DNA from: Butyricicoccus pullicaecorum DSM 23266
GTDB taxonomy: Bacteria > Bacillota > Clostridia > Oscillospirales > Butyricicoccaceae
Assembly (NCBI RefSeq): GCF_900167005.1
Contig: NZ_FUXW01000017.1
Span: 1 to 45,996, forward strand
Direction: 5' to 3'
DNA: 45,996 bases
This document shows positions 24,156-32,028 of the stretch, piece by piece. The notes beneath the pieces were generated by a model. The model was given only the letters and a program-made list of their open reading frames with translations. It had not been told where the DNA came from and searched no databases. The position numbers and the translations under genes are program-made. Every line of letters starts with the position of its first letter. Within the stretch, counting starts at the first letter, position 1.

Positions 24156-25133
24156 TCAGACCTTCATCTTGACATCCGGATTGATCAGGTGTACACCGAA
24201 ACCGGCGATCTCCAAATCCAGATAGACGAAGTTGATGGCTTTTGTCTTTTTATTGCGCGTAATGCTCTCCTCGACAAATCGCACGCCCTGCTTGCCCAGA
24301 TAGCGCATGGCCTTTTCCGGGTACGGAGTGTAAATGCCGATGTGACCGTTTTTACCGCGGCCTTTCTGGTTGAGAATCTCAAATCCACGGCCGGCAAAAT
24401 GAGACTTGGGCTTTTTGTAGTAGGTAAAATGGAACAGATTGCACAGGGTCTGCGCGGTCTGCACTGCTTCTTCGCAGGAATCCTGGTTGACACCCAAGTG
24501 AATCAGCTCAAAACCAAGCAGATGCTTGACCGCAGATGCAATCTCGGTCTCTGCCTGCTCCCAGTTTTTGTCGCTCAGGCTGCTCTCGGATACGATGAAG
24601 TCACCCACAGCGGCCAGCACGTTGGGCTCGCCGAGGAATTCATGCAGGTTATCGCGGTCAATTCCACCCGATACGAGAAAGCGCATCTGGGGATACGCCT
24701 GGGCAAAGGCGCGCAGCGCTGCAGTACCGCCCGATGCCTGTGCGGGGAAGAACTGCACGCAGGTCAGTCCGCACGCGATCGCGGTCTCGATCTCGCTGGC
24801 CGTGCTCACGCCCGGCACGATCTCGACCCCGTTGTCCCGGCACCAGCGCACCAAATTTTCCTGGATGCCCGCGCATGCAATCCATTTGGCGCCCGCTTGT
24901 ACCACTTGTTTCACCTGTTCTTTTTCTGTAATATTTCCTGCACCGACCAGGAAATCGGGATATTCCTTATGGATTTCCCGGATGGCGTCGCACGCGGTTT
25001 CGCCAGTCAGGAGCATGGCATCAACGCCGCGCTTCCTTAATACACACGCGAGGGAAACTGCGTCCGCCGGTTCGCCGGCCTTGAGGATCGGCACCATGCC
25101 GATGCCGGAAATTTCTGAGATGAACGTATTCAT
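24156..25133 (-). CDS. KDPG-aldolase-like domain fused to a VOC domain
   Basis: Protein of 325 aa. Residues 1-205 have the KDPG/KHG aldolase barrel (FLVGAGNITEKEQVKQVVQAG, IVPGVSTASEIETAIACG, FFPAQASGG, FLVSGGIDRDNLHEFLG). Residues 208-325 form a VOC (glyoxalase-like) domain (LIHLGVNQDSCEEAVQ...GFGVHLINPDVKMKV). In Eda the Schiff-base Lys precedes FFPA; here it is Gln (CVQFFPAQ). The catalytic Glu of LEVTLRT is also replaced (AMLLTGET). It is thus either inactive as a classical aldolase or has a changed reaction. It is the first gene of the uronate operon, under two LacI-type operators. A role in cleaving or isomerising keto-deoxy sugar acids is likely from context but unproven. Confidence 0.82.
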   Translation of the reverse strand: MNTFISEISGIGMVPILKAGEPADAVSLACVLRKRGVDAMLLTGETACDAIREIHKEYPDFLVGAGNITEKEQVKQVVQAGAKWIACAGIQENLVRWCRDNGVEIVPGVSTASEIETAIACGLTCVQFFPAQASGGTAALRAFAQAYPQMRFLVSGGIDRDNLHEFLGEPNVLAAVGDFIVSESSLSDKNWEQAETEIASAVKHLLGFELIHLGVNQDSCEEAVQTAQTLCNLFHFTYYKKPKSHFAGRGFEILNQKGRGKNGHIGIYTPYPEKAMRYLGKQGVRFVEESITRNKKTKAINFVYLDLEIAGFGVHLINPDVKMKV

Positions 25134-25188
25134 AGCGCTCGCTTCTTTCTTTGATATGCTTGCCTTTTGGTTTGGCTCTTTTGCTGCT

Positions 25189-25204
25189 AGTAAATCGGTT
25201 CACC
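25189..25204 (-). promoter_or_regulatory. LacI-type operator A (uronate operon)
   Basis: AGTAAATCGGTTCACC lies immediately downstream of the minus-strand -10 box. It matches the family pattern AGTAAA-NCGG-TTTACT. Confidence 0.78.
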
Positions 25205-25207
25205 ATG

Positions 25208-25236
25208 AGTATAGTGTAGTAAACCGGTTTTGTCAA
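25208..25236 (-). promoter_or_regulatory. Promoter of the aldolase-dhuD-dhuI operon
   Basis: Minus strand: TTGACA (25236-25231), 17 bp, TATACT (25213-25208). The whole spacer is occupied by operator B, so bound repressor would block RNA polymerase. Confidence 0.9.
25218..25233 (-). promoter_or_regulatory. LacI-type operator B (uronate operon)
   Basis: AGTAAACCGGTTTTGT sits between the -35 and -10 boxes, 29 bp from operator A. Confidence 0.78.
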
Positions 25237-25342
25237 TAAAAAACTTCTATCTTTTTAAAAATTTTTTTATTTTCCCGCTTTTAAACCCCGTTTTCAAACT
25301 AGTGCACAAAATTTCACCCTCGGTTTTTTGCAATAGTAACAA

Positions 25343-25371
25343 TTGACTTTGCCCCCATCAGCCGCTATAAT
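25343..25371 (+). promoter_or_regulatory. Promoter of the GH88-PTS-lyase operon
   Basis: TTGACT (25343-25348), 17 bp, TATAAT (25366-25371). It is divergent from the uronate promoter; 25237-25342 holds only AT-rich sequence. Confidence 0.88.
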
Positions 25372-25382
25372 TATGTTCATCT

Positions 25383-25398
25383 AGTAAAGCGGTTTACT
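25383..25398 (+). promoter_or_regulatory. LacI-type operator C (GH88 operon)
   Basis: AGTAAA-GCGG-TTTACT, a symmetric site just after the predicted transcription start. It is the most perfect copy of the pattern. Confidence 0.82.
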
Positions 25399-25459
25399 TC
25401 CTGAGCGGTTCCACCCGCCGCCATGAAGCCTATGATCTTTGGAGAAAGGTGTTATATCT

Positions 25460-26650
25460 ATGATTCGACAGGTGAATATTGAACCGATCGACCTGCGCCA
25501 GGACTTCCTTGAAACCCCTCCGATTACAAGAGACGAAGCCATCGCCGCGTTTGAAGCGTGTGTGAAACAGGTAGAAGCAAACATGGATTACTTTCAGGAT
25601 AAGTTTCCGTGGTCGGCAACCAAGGAACTGAAGTATCCGATTATTGAAAACATCGAATGGACCGATGGTTTCTGGACCGGCATGCTGTGGCTGTGCTACG
25701 AGTACACCGGCGACGAAAAGTTCCGTGCGCTGGCTGAGCGCAATGTGGACAGCTTCCTGCACCGTGTCGAGAACAAGATCGAACTCGACCACCACGACCT
25801 CGGCTTCCTCTACTCGCTCTCCTGCGTCGGCGGCTACCAGCTGACCGGAAGCGAAAAGGCAAAGCGTGCCGCTATCCTGGCTGCTGACCAGCTGCTCACT
25901 CGCTGGCAGGAAAAGGGTCAGTTCCTTCAGGCATGGGGCCCGTTCAACAGTCCCGAGCATTACCGCTTCATCATCGACTGCATGCTGAACATCCCCCTGC
26001 TCTACCGCGTCAGCCAGATCACCGGCGACCCGCATTATGCTGAGATCGCGCAGAAGCACTTCGAGACCAGCTGCAAGTACGTCATCCGTGACGACGCAAG
26101 CGCATTCCATACCTTCTATATGAATCCCGAGACCGGCGGCCCCGATCACGGTGCAACCCGTCAGGGCTACAACGATGACAGCGCGTGGGCACGCGGTCAG
26201 GCGTGGGGCATCTACGGCATCCCGCTCAACGTGCGCTACACCCATCAGCTCGAGTACGCTGATCTGTACCGCGGCATGACCAACTATTTCCTCAACCGTC
26301 TGCCCGAAGATCACGTATGCTACTGGGATCTCATCTTCACCGACGCGGACAAGCAGCCGCGCGATTCCAGTGCCGCAGCGATTGCAGTTTGTGGTATGAT
26401 GGAGATGGATCGTCAGCTGCCCGAGGACGCTGCCGACAAGGCAGTCTACCGCGGCGCTGCTGCCAACATCCTGCGCGCACTCATTAAGGGCTACACTTCC
26501 GAGACCTGTGAGCCCGGTTCCCCCATCCTGTATCACGGCGTTTACAGCTGGCATTCGGGCAAGGGTGTTGACGAGGGCAACATCTGGGGCGACTACTTCT
26601 ACATGGAAGCGCTGATGCGCTGCATTAAGGACTGGCATCCTTACTGGTAA
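25460..26650 (+). CDS. ugl: Unsaturated glucuronyl hydrolase (GH88)
   Basis: Glycoside hydrolase of 396 aa that hydrates the 4,5-double bond of unsaturated uronic acid at the end of oligosaccharides made by polysaccharide lyases, releasing the uronate. The (alpha/alpha)6 barrel has the two expected Asp sites in LDHHDLGFLYSLSC and FIIDCMLNIPLLY, and the Trp-rich TDGFWTGMLWLCYEYTG. No signal peptide, so it acts in the cytoplasm. ATG at 25460 follows GAGAAAGG; the TTG frame start at 25439 is rejected. First gene of the operon; the product feeds DhuI and DhuD. Confidence 0.95.
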   Translation: MIRQVNIEPIDLRQDFLETPPITRDEAIAAFEACVKQVEANMDYFQDKFPWSATKELKYPIIENIEWTDGFWTGMLWLCYEYTGDEKFRALAERNVDSFLHRVENKIELDHHDLGFLYSLSCVGGYQLTGSEKAKRAAILAADQLLTRWQEKGQFLQAWGPFNSPEHYRFIIDCMLNIPLLYRVSQITGDPHYAEIAQKHFETSCKYVIRDDASAFHTFYMNPETGGPDHGATRQGYNDDSAWARGQAWGIYGIPLNVRYTHQLEYADLYRGMTNYFLNRLPEDHVCYWDLIFTDADKQPRDSSAAAIAVCGMMEMDRQLPEDAADKAVYRGAAANILRALIKGYTSETCEPGSPILYHGVYSWHSGKGVDEGNIWGDYFYMEALMRCIKDWHPYW

Positions 26651-26711
26651 ATAAAGCTTGCTTTTCAAGCTGATATAGTGTGAAGGAAACATTAGAAAGA
26701 GAGGATTTACT

Positions 26712-27203
26712 ATGAGCACTCCCAACATTGTTATGACGCGCATCGACGAGCGCCTGATTCACGGTCAGGGCCAGATGTGGATTAAGTCCCTTGGCATGAA
26801 CACCGTCATCGTGGCAAACGATCAGGCGGCACAGGACCCGATGGCACAGTCGCTGATGAAGGCTGTCCTGCCCAAGGATCTGGCCATCCGCTTCTATCCC
26901 GTCCAGAAGGTCATCGACATCATCTACAAGGCAAATCCCGCACAGACCATCTTCCTGATCGTCAAGGACTGCGCCGATGCACTGCGTCTGGTTCAGGGCA
27001 ACGTACCGATCAAGAAGATCAACATCGGCAACATCCACAATGCTGAGGGCAAGGAAAAGGTCACCCGCTCCATCTTCCTGGGCGCTGAGGACAAGGCTGC
27101 TCTGCGCGAGATGGTCGAGAAGTACGGCATCGAGTTTGACACCCAGACCACTCCGAGCGGCACCGATGGCGCGGTACAGGTCAACATCAAGGATTACCTC
27201 TAA
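26712..27203 (+). CDS. PTS mannose-family EIIB component
   Basis: Phosphotransfer subunit of 163 aa. The phosphohistidine lies in MTRIDERLIHGQGQ, diagnostic of mannose/sorbose/galactosamine-type EIIB. It receives phosphate from EIIA and passes it to the sugar bound by IIC/IID. The ATG follows AGAGAGGA. A matching mannose-type EIIA is not present in the window and must come from elsewhere. In streptococcal clusters this type of PTS imports unsaturated glycosaminoglycan disaccharides, which fits the GH88 gene before it. Confidence 0.93.
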   Translation: MSTPNIVMTRIDERLIHGQGQMWIKSLGMNTVIVANDQAAQDPMAQSLMKAVLPKDLAIRFYPVQKVIDIIYKANPAQTIFLIVKDCADALRLVQGNVPIKKINIGNIHNAEGKEKVTRSIFLGAEDKAALREMVEKYGIEFDTQTTPSGTDGAVQVNIKDYL

Positions 27204-27281
27204 GGATCAAAAGAAGAAACAAAAAGTAGAAAGATGAAAGGATTTCTTTCGAAGTCCGATCGATAGAAAGGATTTACCACT

Positions 27282-28076
27282 ATGGTTGAGATTTCCATCT
27301 TGCAGGCCGTGCTGATCGGTCTGTGGACTGCGTTCTGTTACATGGGTAACTTGTGGGGCATCTACACCAACAGATGTATCGTCCTGAGCTTTGGCGTCGG
27401 CGTCATCCTGGGCGACATCCCGACTGCGCTGCAGTGCGGTGCAATCGGTGAGCTGGCATTCATGGGCTTCGGCGTTGGCGCCGGCGGCACCGTGCCTCCG
27501 AACCCGATCGGCCCTGGCATCATCGGCACCCTGATGGCTATTACCATGTCCACCGTCACTCCCGAGAGTGCACTCCCCATCTCCATCCCCTTCGCGGTTG
27601 CAATCCAGTTCCTGCAGACTGCGATCTACACCGTTCGTGCCGGCGCTCCGGAAAGTGCCGCACATGCACTGGAAAAGCATGACTTCAACGGCTTCCGCCG
27701 CAGTGCCAACATGACCATCATCCTGTTCGGCGTTGCCGGCTTCGCACTCGGCTTCCTCGGCGCGTTCAGCATGGACACCCTGAGCAAGCTGGTCGAAATG
27801 ATCCCGCAGTGGCTGCTCGACGGTCTGACCGTTGCCGGCGGTATGCTGCCCGCAATCGGCTTTGCCATGATCATGAGCGTTATGCTCAAGAAGGAATTCA
27901 TTCCCTTCGCTCTGCTGGGATACATCTGCGCAGCTTATTTCTCCATGCCGATCATCGGTATCGCACTGGTTGGCGCAGTATTCGCAATCAAGCACTATAA
28001 CGAAGCTAGCAAGACCGCTGCCGTAGCCGCATCGGCTGGCGAGGCGCAGGAGGTAGAACACGATGACTGGATCTAA
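27282..28076 (+). CDS. PTS mannose-family EIIC component
   Basis: Membrane subunit of 264 aa that forms the sugar path with IID. It has seven or so helices; the motifs WGIYTNRCIVLSFGVGVILGD, FMGFGVGAGGTVPPNPIGPGIIGT and the C-terminal FAMIMSVMLKKEFIPFALLGY are typical of the AgaC/AgaW group. It overlaps the IID gene by 14 bases, a sign of tight coupling. ATG follows GAAAGGA. Confidence 0.94.
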   Translation: MVEISILQAVLIGLWTAFCYMGNLWGIYTNRCIVLSFGVGVILGDIPTALQCGAIGELAFMGFGVGAGGTVPPNPIGPGIIGTLMAITMSTVTPESALPISIPFAVAIQFLQTAIYTVRAGAPESAAHALEKHDFNGFRRSANMTIILFGVAGFALGFLGAFSMDTLSKLVEMIPQWLLDGLTVAGGMLPAIGFAMIMSVMLKKEFIPFALLGYICAAYFSMPIIGIALVGAVFAIKHYNEASKTAAVAASAGEAQEVEHDDWI

Positions 28077-28893
28077 CAATACCGAGAAGAAGCTGACAAA
28101 CAAGGACTATACCAAAACCACTCTGCGTGCATATTTCCTGCAGAACGGTTTTAACTACAGTAACTATCAGGGTCTGGGCTACGCGCTGACCATGTTCCCG
28201 GCCTTCAAGAAGCTGTACGGCGACGACCCCGAGCGTCTGGCCGAGGAACTCAAGGACAACTCTGAGTTCTACAACACCAACCCCAACCTGCTGCCCTTCA
28301 TCACCTCCATCCATCTGGCGATGGCTGAGAGCGGCATGAAGTACAGCGAGATCCGCGGCATCAAGATGGCGCTGATGGGCCCGCTCGCCGGCATCGGTGA
28401 CTCGCTCTCCCAGTTCTGCCTGGCTCCGCTGTTCTCCACCATCTTCGCTTCCATGGCAATGGACGGCCTGGGCTTCGCACCCCTCGGCTTCCTGTTCGCG
28501 ATGAACTTCGTTCTCGTCGGCATCAAGCTCATCATGGGCAGCTACGGTAAGAAGCTCGGTACCAGCATGATCGATAAGCTCAGCGAAAAGATGGGCGCAA
28601 TCTCCGACGCAGCCGGCATGATCGGTGTTACCGTTATCGCCGGTCTGGCCGCGACCTTCGTTAAGATCAAGGTTGGCCTGACCTTCGCCGCCGGTGAAGT
28701 GCAGGAAGGTGTCAAACAGTCGGTCATGGATATCCAGGGCATGCTGGACAAGATCGCTCCCGCTCTGCTCCCCATCCTGTACACCATGCTGATGTACTAC
28801 TTAATTAAGAAAAAGCACATTACCACCTACTGGCTGGTTCTGATCACCGTCGTTCTCGGCGTTCTGCTGAGCGTACTGGGCATTCTGGCCTAA
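28063..28893 (+). CDS. PTS mannose-family EIID component
   Basis: Membrane subunit of 276 aa. It has the family start LTNKDYTKTTLRAYFLQNGFNYSNYQGLGYALTMFPAFKKLYGD, the conserved MGPLAGIGDSLSQFCLAPLFSTI and two C-terminal helices. ATG at 28063 follows GGAGG within the IIC gene. Together with IIB and IIC it should carry and phosphorylate a uronate-amino-sugar disaccharide. A terminator-like hairpin follows. Confidence 0.94.
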   Translation: MTGSNNTEKKLTNKDYTKTTLRAYFLQNGFNYSNYQGLGYALTMFPAFKKLYGDDPERLAEELKDNSEFYNTNPNLLPFITSIHLAMAESGMKYSEIRGIKMALMGPLAGIGDSLSQFCLAPLFSTIFASMAMDGLGFAPLGFLFAMNFVLVGIKLIMGSYGKKLGTSMIDKLSEKMGAISDAAGMIGVTVIAGLAATFVKIKVGLTFAAGEVQEGVKQSVMDIQGMLDKIAPALLPILYTMLMYYLIKKKHITTYWLVLITVVLGVLLSVLGILA

Positions 28894-28901
28894 ACAAAAT
28901 C

Positions 28902-28932
28902 AAGGGAGTTGCCAAAGCGCAACTCCCTTTTG
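28902..28932 (+). terminator. Intra-operon terminator between PTS and lyase genes
   Basis: AAGGGAGTTG (28902-28911) and CAACTCCCTT (28920-28929) with TTTT after. The lyase gene starts 31 bases later with no clear promoter, so this may tune its level relative to the PTS or protect the 3' end. Confidence 0.72.
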
Positions 28933-28962
28933 CTTACCCCCTATCAGAAGGAGCGATATTCC

Positions 28963-30921
28963 ATGAATTTCGTACAACAGTCCCTGAACTTCCTCGCAGA
29001 GCACAAAAAGCTCGCACAGACCGCACGCTTCATCCGTCCGGACGCGGCAAAGGAAATCATCGCGCACGCCGATGAGCTCATGCACCAGACCTTCACCTTC
29101 AATAAGACCTGGGACATGGAGCGCTGCCTGACGCCCTACACCCTGCCGGTCATCGACTGGAACAACCATCAGAACGATGACCCCGAGTGGTGCTTTATGC
29201 TCAACCGCATGGACTACCTCGACCATCTGCTGCTCGCCTCCCTGCTGACCGGTGAGATCGGCTATGCAGACAAGGCCAAGGAATACATCTTAAACTGGAT
29301 TGCAGCCCATCCGACCATCGTGTCCGAGCCGTCCACCCGCACGCTGGACACCGGCATCCGCGTGATGAACTGGATGGAGGCGCTGCCCTACCTGTCCATG
29401 CTGCACGCGCTGACCGAGGACGAGCTGACCCGCATCACAGACAGCATGCTTGCGCAGATGCAGTATCTCAAGGAAAATTACCTGCCCAAGTACAAGACCA
29501 GCAACTGGGGCAGCATCCAGACCTGTGCCATCGTATCCGTTCTGCCCTTCCTGCGTGCGGACTTCCAGACCGACCCGCTCTATCAGTGGGCGCTCAATGA
29601 AATGACCCTGCAATTCTCCATTCAGGTCTATCCCGACGGCATGCACTGGGAGCAGTCCACCATGTACCATATCGAGGTACTCAACTACGGCATGAAGGCG
29701 GTACACTACATGGGTCTGCATCTCCAGCCTTGCCCGTCTGCGGTCAAGCAACAAGTGTACGCGCTGGCAAAGGCACTGGCCGGACAGCTCATGCCCTCGG
29801 GCGAGATCGAAACCTTTGGCGACAGCGACCGCGTGTGCGCACGCGATGTTCTCAGCCGTGCCTCCCTGCTGTTTGACGATCCGACCTTCCGCTTTGTCGG
29901 TCTGGACGAGCTTGACCCCGAGAGTCTGTATGTCCTCGGCGTACCCGCCGCGCAGCGCTACGCAACTTTGCCCGCCTCCGCACCGCAGTCCCTGCACTAC
30001 GACGGCGAGGACAGCGGTATGTACACGCTGCGCAGCAGCTGGGACAAGGACGCAAGCTTCACCATGTTCACCAACGGTTCGCTGGGCAGCGGTCACGGTC
30101 ACAGCGACAACCTGCACCTATCGGCCTGCTATCAGGGCGACCCGGTACTGATCGACAGCGGTCGTTTCACCTACCGCGAAGACCATCCGCTGCGTGTCCA
30201 GCTCAAGGGCATGGCGGCGCACAACGGCGTGATGATCGACGACAAGGCGTACTGTGTGCCGTCGGACAGCTGGGGCTATGCCGATTTCGGCCTGCCGCTC
30301 AAAAACTACGTCCGTCACGCAGGTAACCTGCACTATTTCGAGGGTGCTATGCTCGGACACGACCCCTTGCAGGTGTGGGTGCGCAAGGTCATCGTCATCG
30401 ACCCGGCCATCTGGATGATCGTGGACGAGGTCAAGTGCGACGGTGCGCACGAGGCACACAGCCGCCTGCACTTTGACCCTGCCGTGACCGTATCCCCGGC
30501 AGGCGATCACCACCGGGTCACCACCCCGCACACTGCACTCACCCTGACCTGTCCGGGTACGGTGTCGTACACGAGTGAGCCGTGCTCGCTGCGCTACAAT
30601 GAGCAGCAGCCGCACATGGTCGTGCACAGCAAGACCGCATTCACCGACAGCGCAACCCTGATTACCACACTGTGCGGTGACGGCATCACGGTACAGGACG
30701 CACCGGTCTTCCAGAACCTGACCGAGCCGACTGCACCCGACTTTGCGCAGGCGCGTAAGTTCATCCTGTCCCCGACCGAGAGCTACACGGTCGCGGTGTA
30801 CAGCAAGGAAATCTACCGCGGCAAAAAGGTACTGTCCTGCGAGGACATGCCCTACCACGCAAAGTGCGTGGTCATCCACGAAAAGGACGGCCACAAGCAG
30901 CTGACCATTCTCAAAGCATAA
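28963..30921 (+). CDS. Heparinase II/III-like polysaccharide lyase, cytoplasmic
   Basis: Lyase of 652 aa. The N-terminal alpha/alpha barrel carries KTSNWGSIQTCAIVSVLPFL and YPDGMHWEQSTMYHIEVLNYG (catalytic Tyr/His region). The C-terminal beta-sandwich half has GSGHGHSDNLHLSACYQGDPVLIDSGRFTY, the metal and substrate-binding signature of the heparinase II/III superfamily. ATG at 28963 follows AGAAGGAG; the open frame from 28909 runs through the terminator stem. There is no signal peptide, so it should cut imported oligosaccharides inside the cell, feeding the GH88 enzyme. Heparin/heparan, hyaluronan or chondroitin cannot be told apart. Confidence 0.9.
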   Translation: MNFVQQSLNFLAEHKKLAQTARFIRPDAAKEIIAHADELMHQTFTFNKTWDMERCLTPYTLPVIDWNNHQNDDPEWCFMLNRMDYLDHLLLASLLTGEIGYADKAKEYILNWIAAHPTIVSEPSTRTLDTGIRVMNWMEALPYLSMLHALTEDELTRITDSMLAQMQYLKENYLPKYKTSNWGSIQTCAIVSVLPFLRADFQTDPLYQWALNEMTLQFSIQVYPDGMHWEQSTMYHIEVLNYGMKAVHYMGLHLQPCPSAVKQQVYALAKALAGQLMPSGEIETFGDSDRVCARDVLSRASLLFDDPTFRFVGLDELDPESLYVLGVPAAQRYATLPASAPQSLHYDGEDSGMYTLRSSWDKDASFTMFTNGSLGSGHGHSDNLHLSACYQGDPVLIDSGRFTYREDHPLRVQLKGMAAHNGVMIDDKAYCVPSDSWGYADFGLPLKNYVRHAGNLHYFEGAMLGHDPLQVWVRKVIVIDPAIWMIVDEVKCDGAHEAHSRLHFDPAVTVSPAGDHHRVTTPHTALTLTCPGTVSYTSEPCSLRYNEQQPHMVVHSKTAFTDSATLITTLCGDGITVQDAPVFQNLTEPTAPDFAQARKFILSPTESYTVAVYSKEIYRGKKVLSCEDMPYHAKCVVIHEKDGHKQLTILKA

Positions 30922-30938
30922 TCCCCTGTCTGCGCGCA

Positions 30939-30978
30939 AAAAAATCCTGTGAGCGGCAATCCGCTCACAGGATTTTTT
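30939..30978. terminator. Bidirectional terminator between lyase and FAH-family genes
   Basis: ATCCTGTGAGCGG-CAAT-CCGCTCACAGGAT with A-run before and T-run after serves both convergent genes. Confidence 0.93.
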
Positions 30979-30990
30979 ATCCCTATTGAC

Positions 30991-31875
30991 TTAGTGATCG
31001 TCTACCACGTTGGTCAGCGTACCAATGCCGTCGATCTCGCAGGTCACAACATCGCCCGACTTTAAGAAGCAGGGCGGCTGCATGCCCATACCGACGCCAG
31101 CCGGGGTACCGGTCGCAATGATCGTACCAGCCTTGAGCGTCATGCCGCGCGTCAGCTCGGCAAGCACCTGTGCAATCGTCGTGATGAAGTCGCCGGTCGA
31201 ACCGTTCTGGCGCATCTCTCCGTTGACCGAGCAGCGAATGCCCAGTACCGGCGGATATGCGATCTCGTCTGCGGTCACGATGCACGGGCCCATGGGCGTA
31301 AAGCCATCGAGCGACTTGCCGAAGTACCACTGCTTGTGACCGGTCTGCAGGTCACGCGCCGACACGTCATTGATGATGGTATAACCGAAAATGTAGTCCT
31401 GAGCATGCTCAGCCGGAACCTGAAAGGCATCCTTACCCAGAATCACACCCAGCTCGACCTCGTAGTCCAGGCTGTTCACCAGACCTTCGTAGCGCGGAAT
31501 CTTACCGCCGTCGCAGTTGGCCTCGCTGACGCGCTTGGAGAAGTAAATCGCCTTGGGACGATCACCGAAAGCTTCCTGATTGAAGCGTCCAGCCTCCTCG
31601 TGATGTGCGTCGTAGTTGATGCCCAGGCAGATAACGTCCTGCATGGGGTACGGAATGGGCGCACGGCGTACCAGGCTGTCGAGCGCGATGGGTTTTGCAC
31701 CCTCGGGTGCCTTGCGCAGCTTGCCCATCTGCTCGGGTGTAATGTTGCAGATCAGGTCGTTCATATCGGCAAACGTCAGGCCAAAATCTTCGAGGGCATA
31801 CAGGCTGTCCGAGCCAAAACCCACGCCGATGCGGTCATCTCCATCCGGGCGTTCCCGATAGGTATACAGTCTCAT
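30991..31875 (-). CDS. Fumarylacetoacetate hydrolase-family protein
   Basis: Hydrolase of 294 aa. The metal-binding residues are in DYEVELGVILGKD (E-x-E) with supporting motifs CLGINYDAHHEEAGR, DVSARDLQ and ATGTPAGVGMGM. FAH-family enzymes cleave acylpyruvates such as 2,4-diketo-3-deoxy sugar acids; L-rhamnose and L-fucose pathways use one. ATG at 31875 follows AAGGAGG. The promoter carries the same operators as the uronate genes, so it probably belongs to that pathway. This suggests a hydrolytic end to keto-deoxy sugar acid breakdown instead of, or beside, an aldolase. Confidence 0.9.
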   Translation of the reverse strand: MRLYTYRERPDGDDRIGVGFGSDSLYALEDFGLTFADMNDLICNITPEQMGKLRKAPEGAKPIALDSLVRRAPIPYPMQDVICLGINYDAHHEEAGRFNQEAFGDRPKAIYFSKRVSEANCDGGKIPRYEGLVNSLDYEVELGVILGKDAFQVPAEHAQDYIFGYTIINDVSARDLQTGHKQWYFGKSLDGFTPMGPCIVTADEIAYPPVLGIRCSVNGEMRQNGSTGDFITTIAQVLAELTRGMTLKAGTIIATGTPAGVGMGMQPPCFLKSGDVVTCEIDGIGTLTNVVDDH

Positions 31876-31900
31876 AATCGCAGACCTCCTTAACAGTGTT

Positions 31901-31916
31901 AGCAAAACGGTTTATA
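31901..31916 (-). promoter_or_regulatory. LacI-type operator D (FAH gene)
   Basis: AGCAAAACGGTTTATA lies downstream of the FAH -10 box, in the leader. Confidence 0.7.
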
Positions 31917-31921
31917 TATTC

Positions 31922-31949
31922 ATCATAACAACTTTTTTAAACTTGTCAA
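31922..31949 (-). promoter_or_regulatory. Promoter of the FAH-family gene
   Basis: Minus strand: TTGACA (31949-31944), 16 bp, TATGAT (31927-31922). Its -35 box overlaps operator E. Confidence 0.8.
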
Positions 31950-31959
31950 CCGATTTTAT
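31944..31959 (-). promoter_or_regulatory. LacI-type operator E (FAH gene)
   Basis: Minus strand ATAAAATCGGTTGACA, a weaker copy of the AGTAAA-NCGG-TTTACT pattern, covering the -35 box. Confidence 0.55.
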
Positions 31960-31968
31960 TTGTAAAAT

Positions 31969-31997
31969 TTGTATTTCCGTCCGGAATATGTTATACT
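31969..31997 (+). promoter_or_regulatory. Promoter of the first lacI-type gene
   Basis: TTGTAT (31969-31974), 17 bp, TATACT (31992-31997). It is divergent from the FAH promoter, 20 bp away. Confidence 0.7.
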
Positions 31998-32028
31998 GAA
32001 CTTAACCATGGGGAAGAGGAGCATTTCT

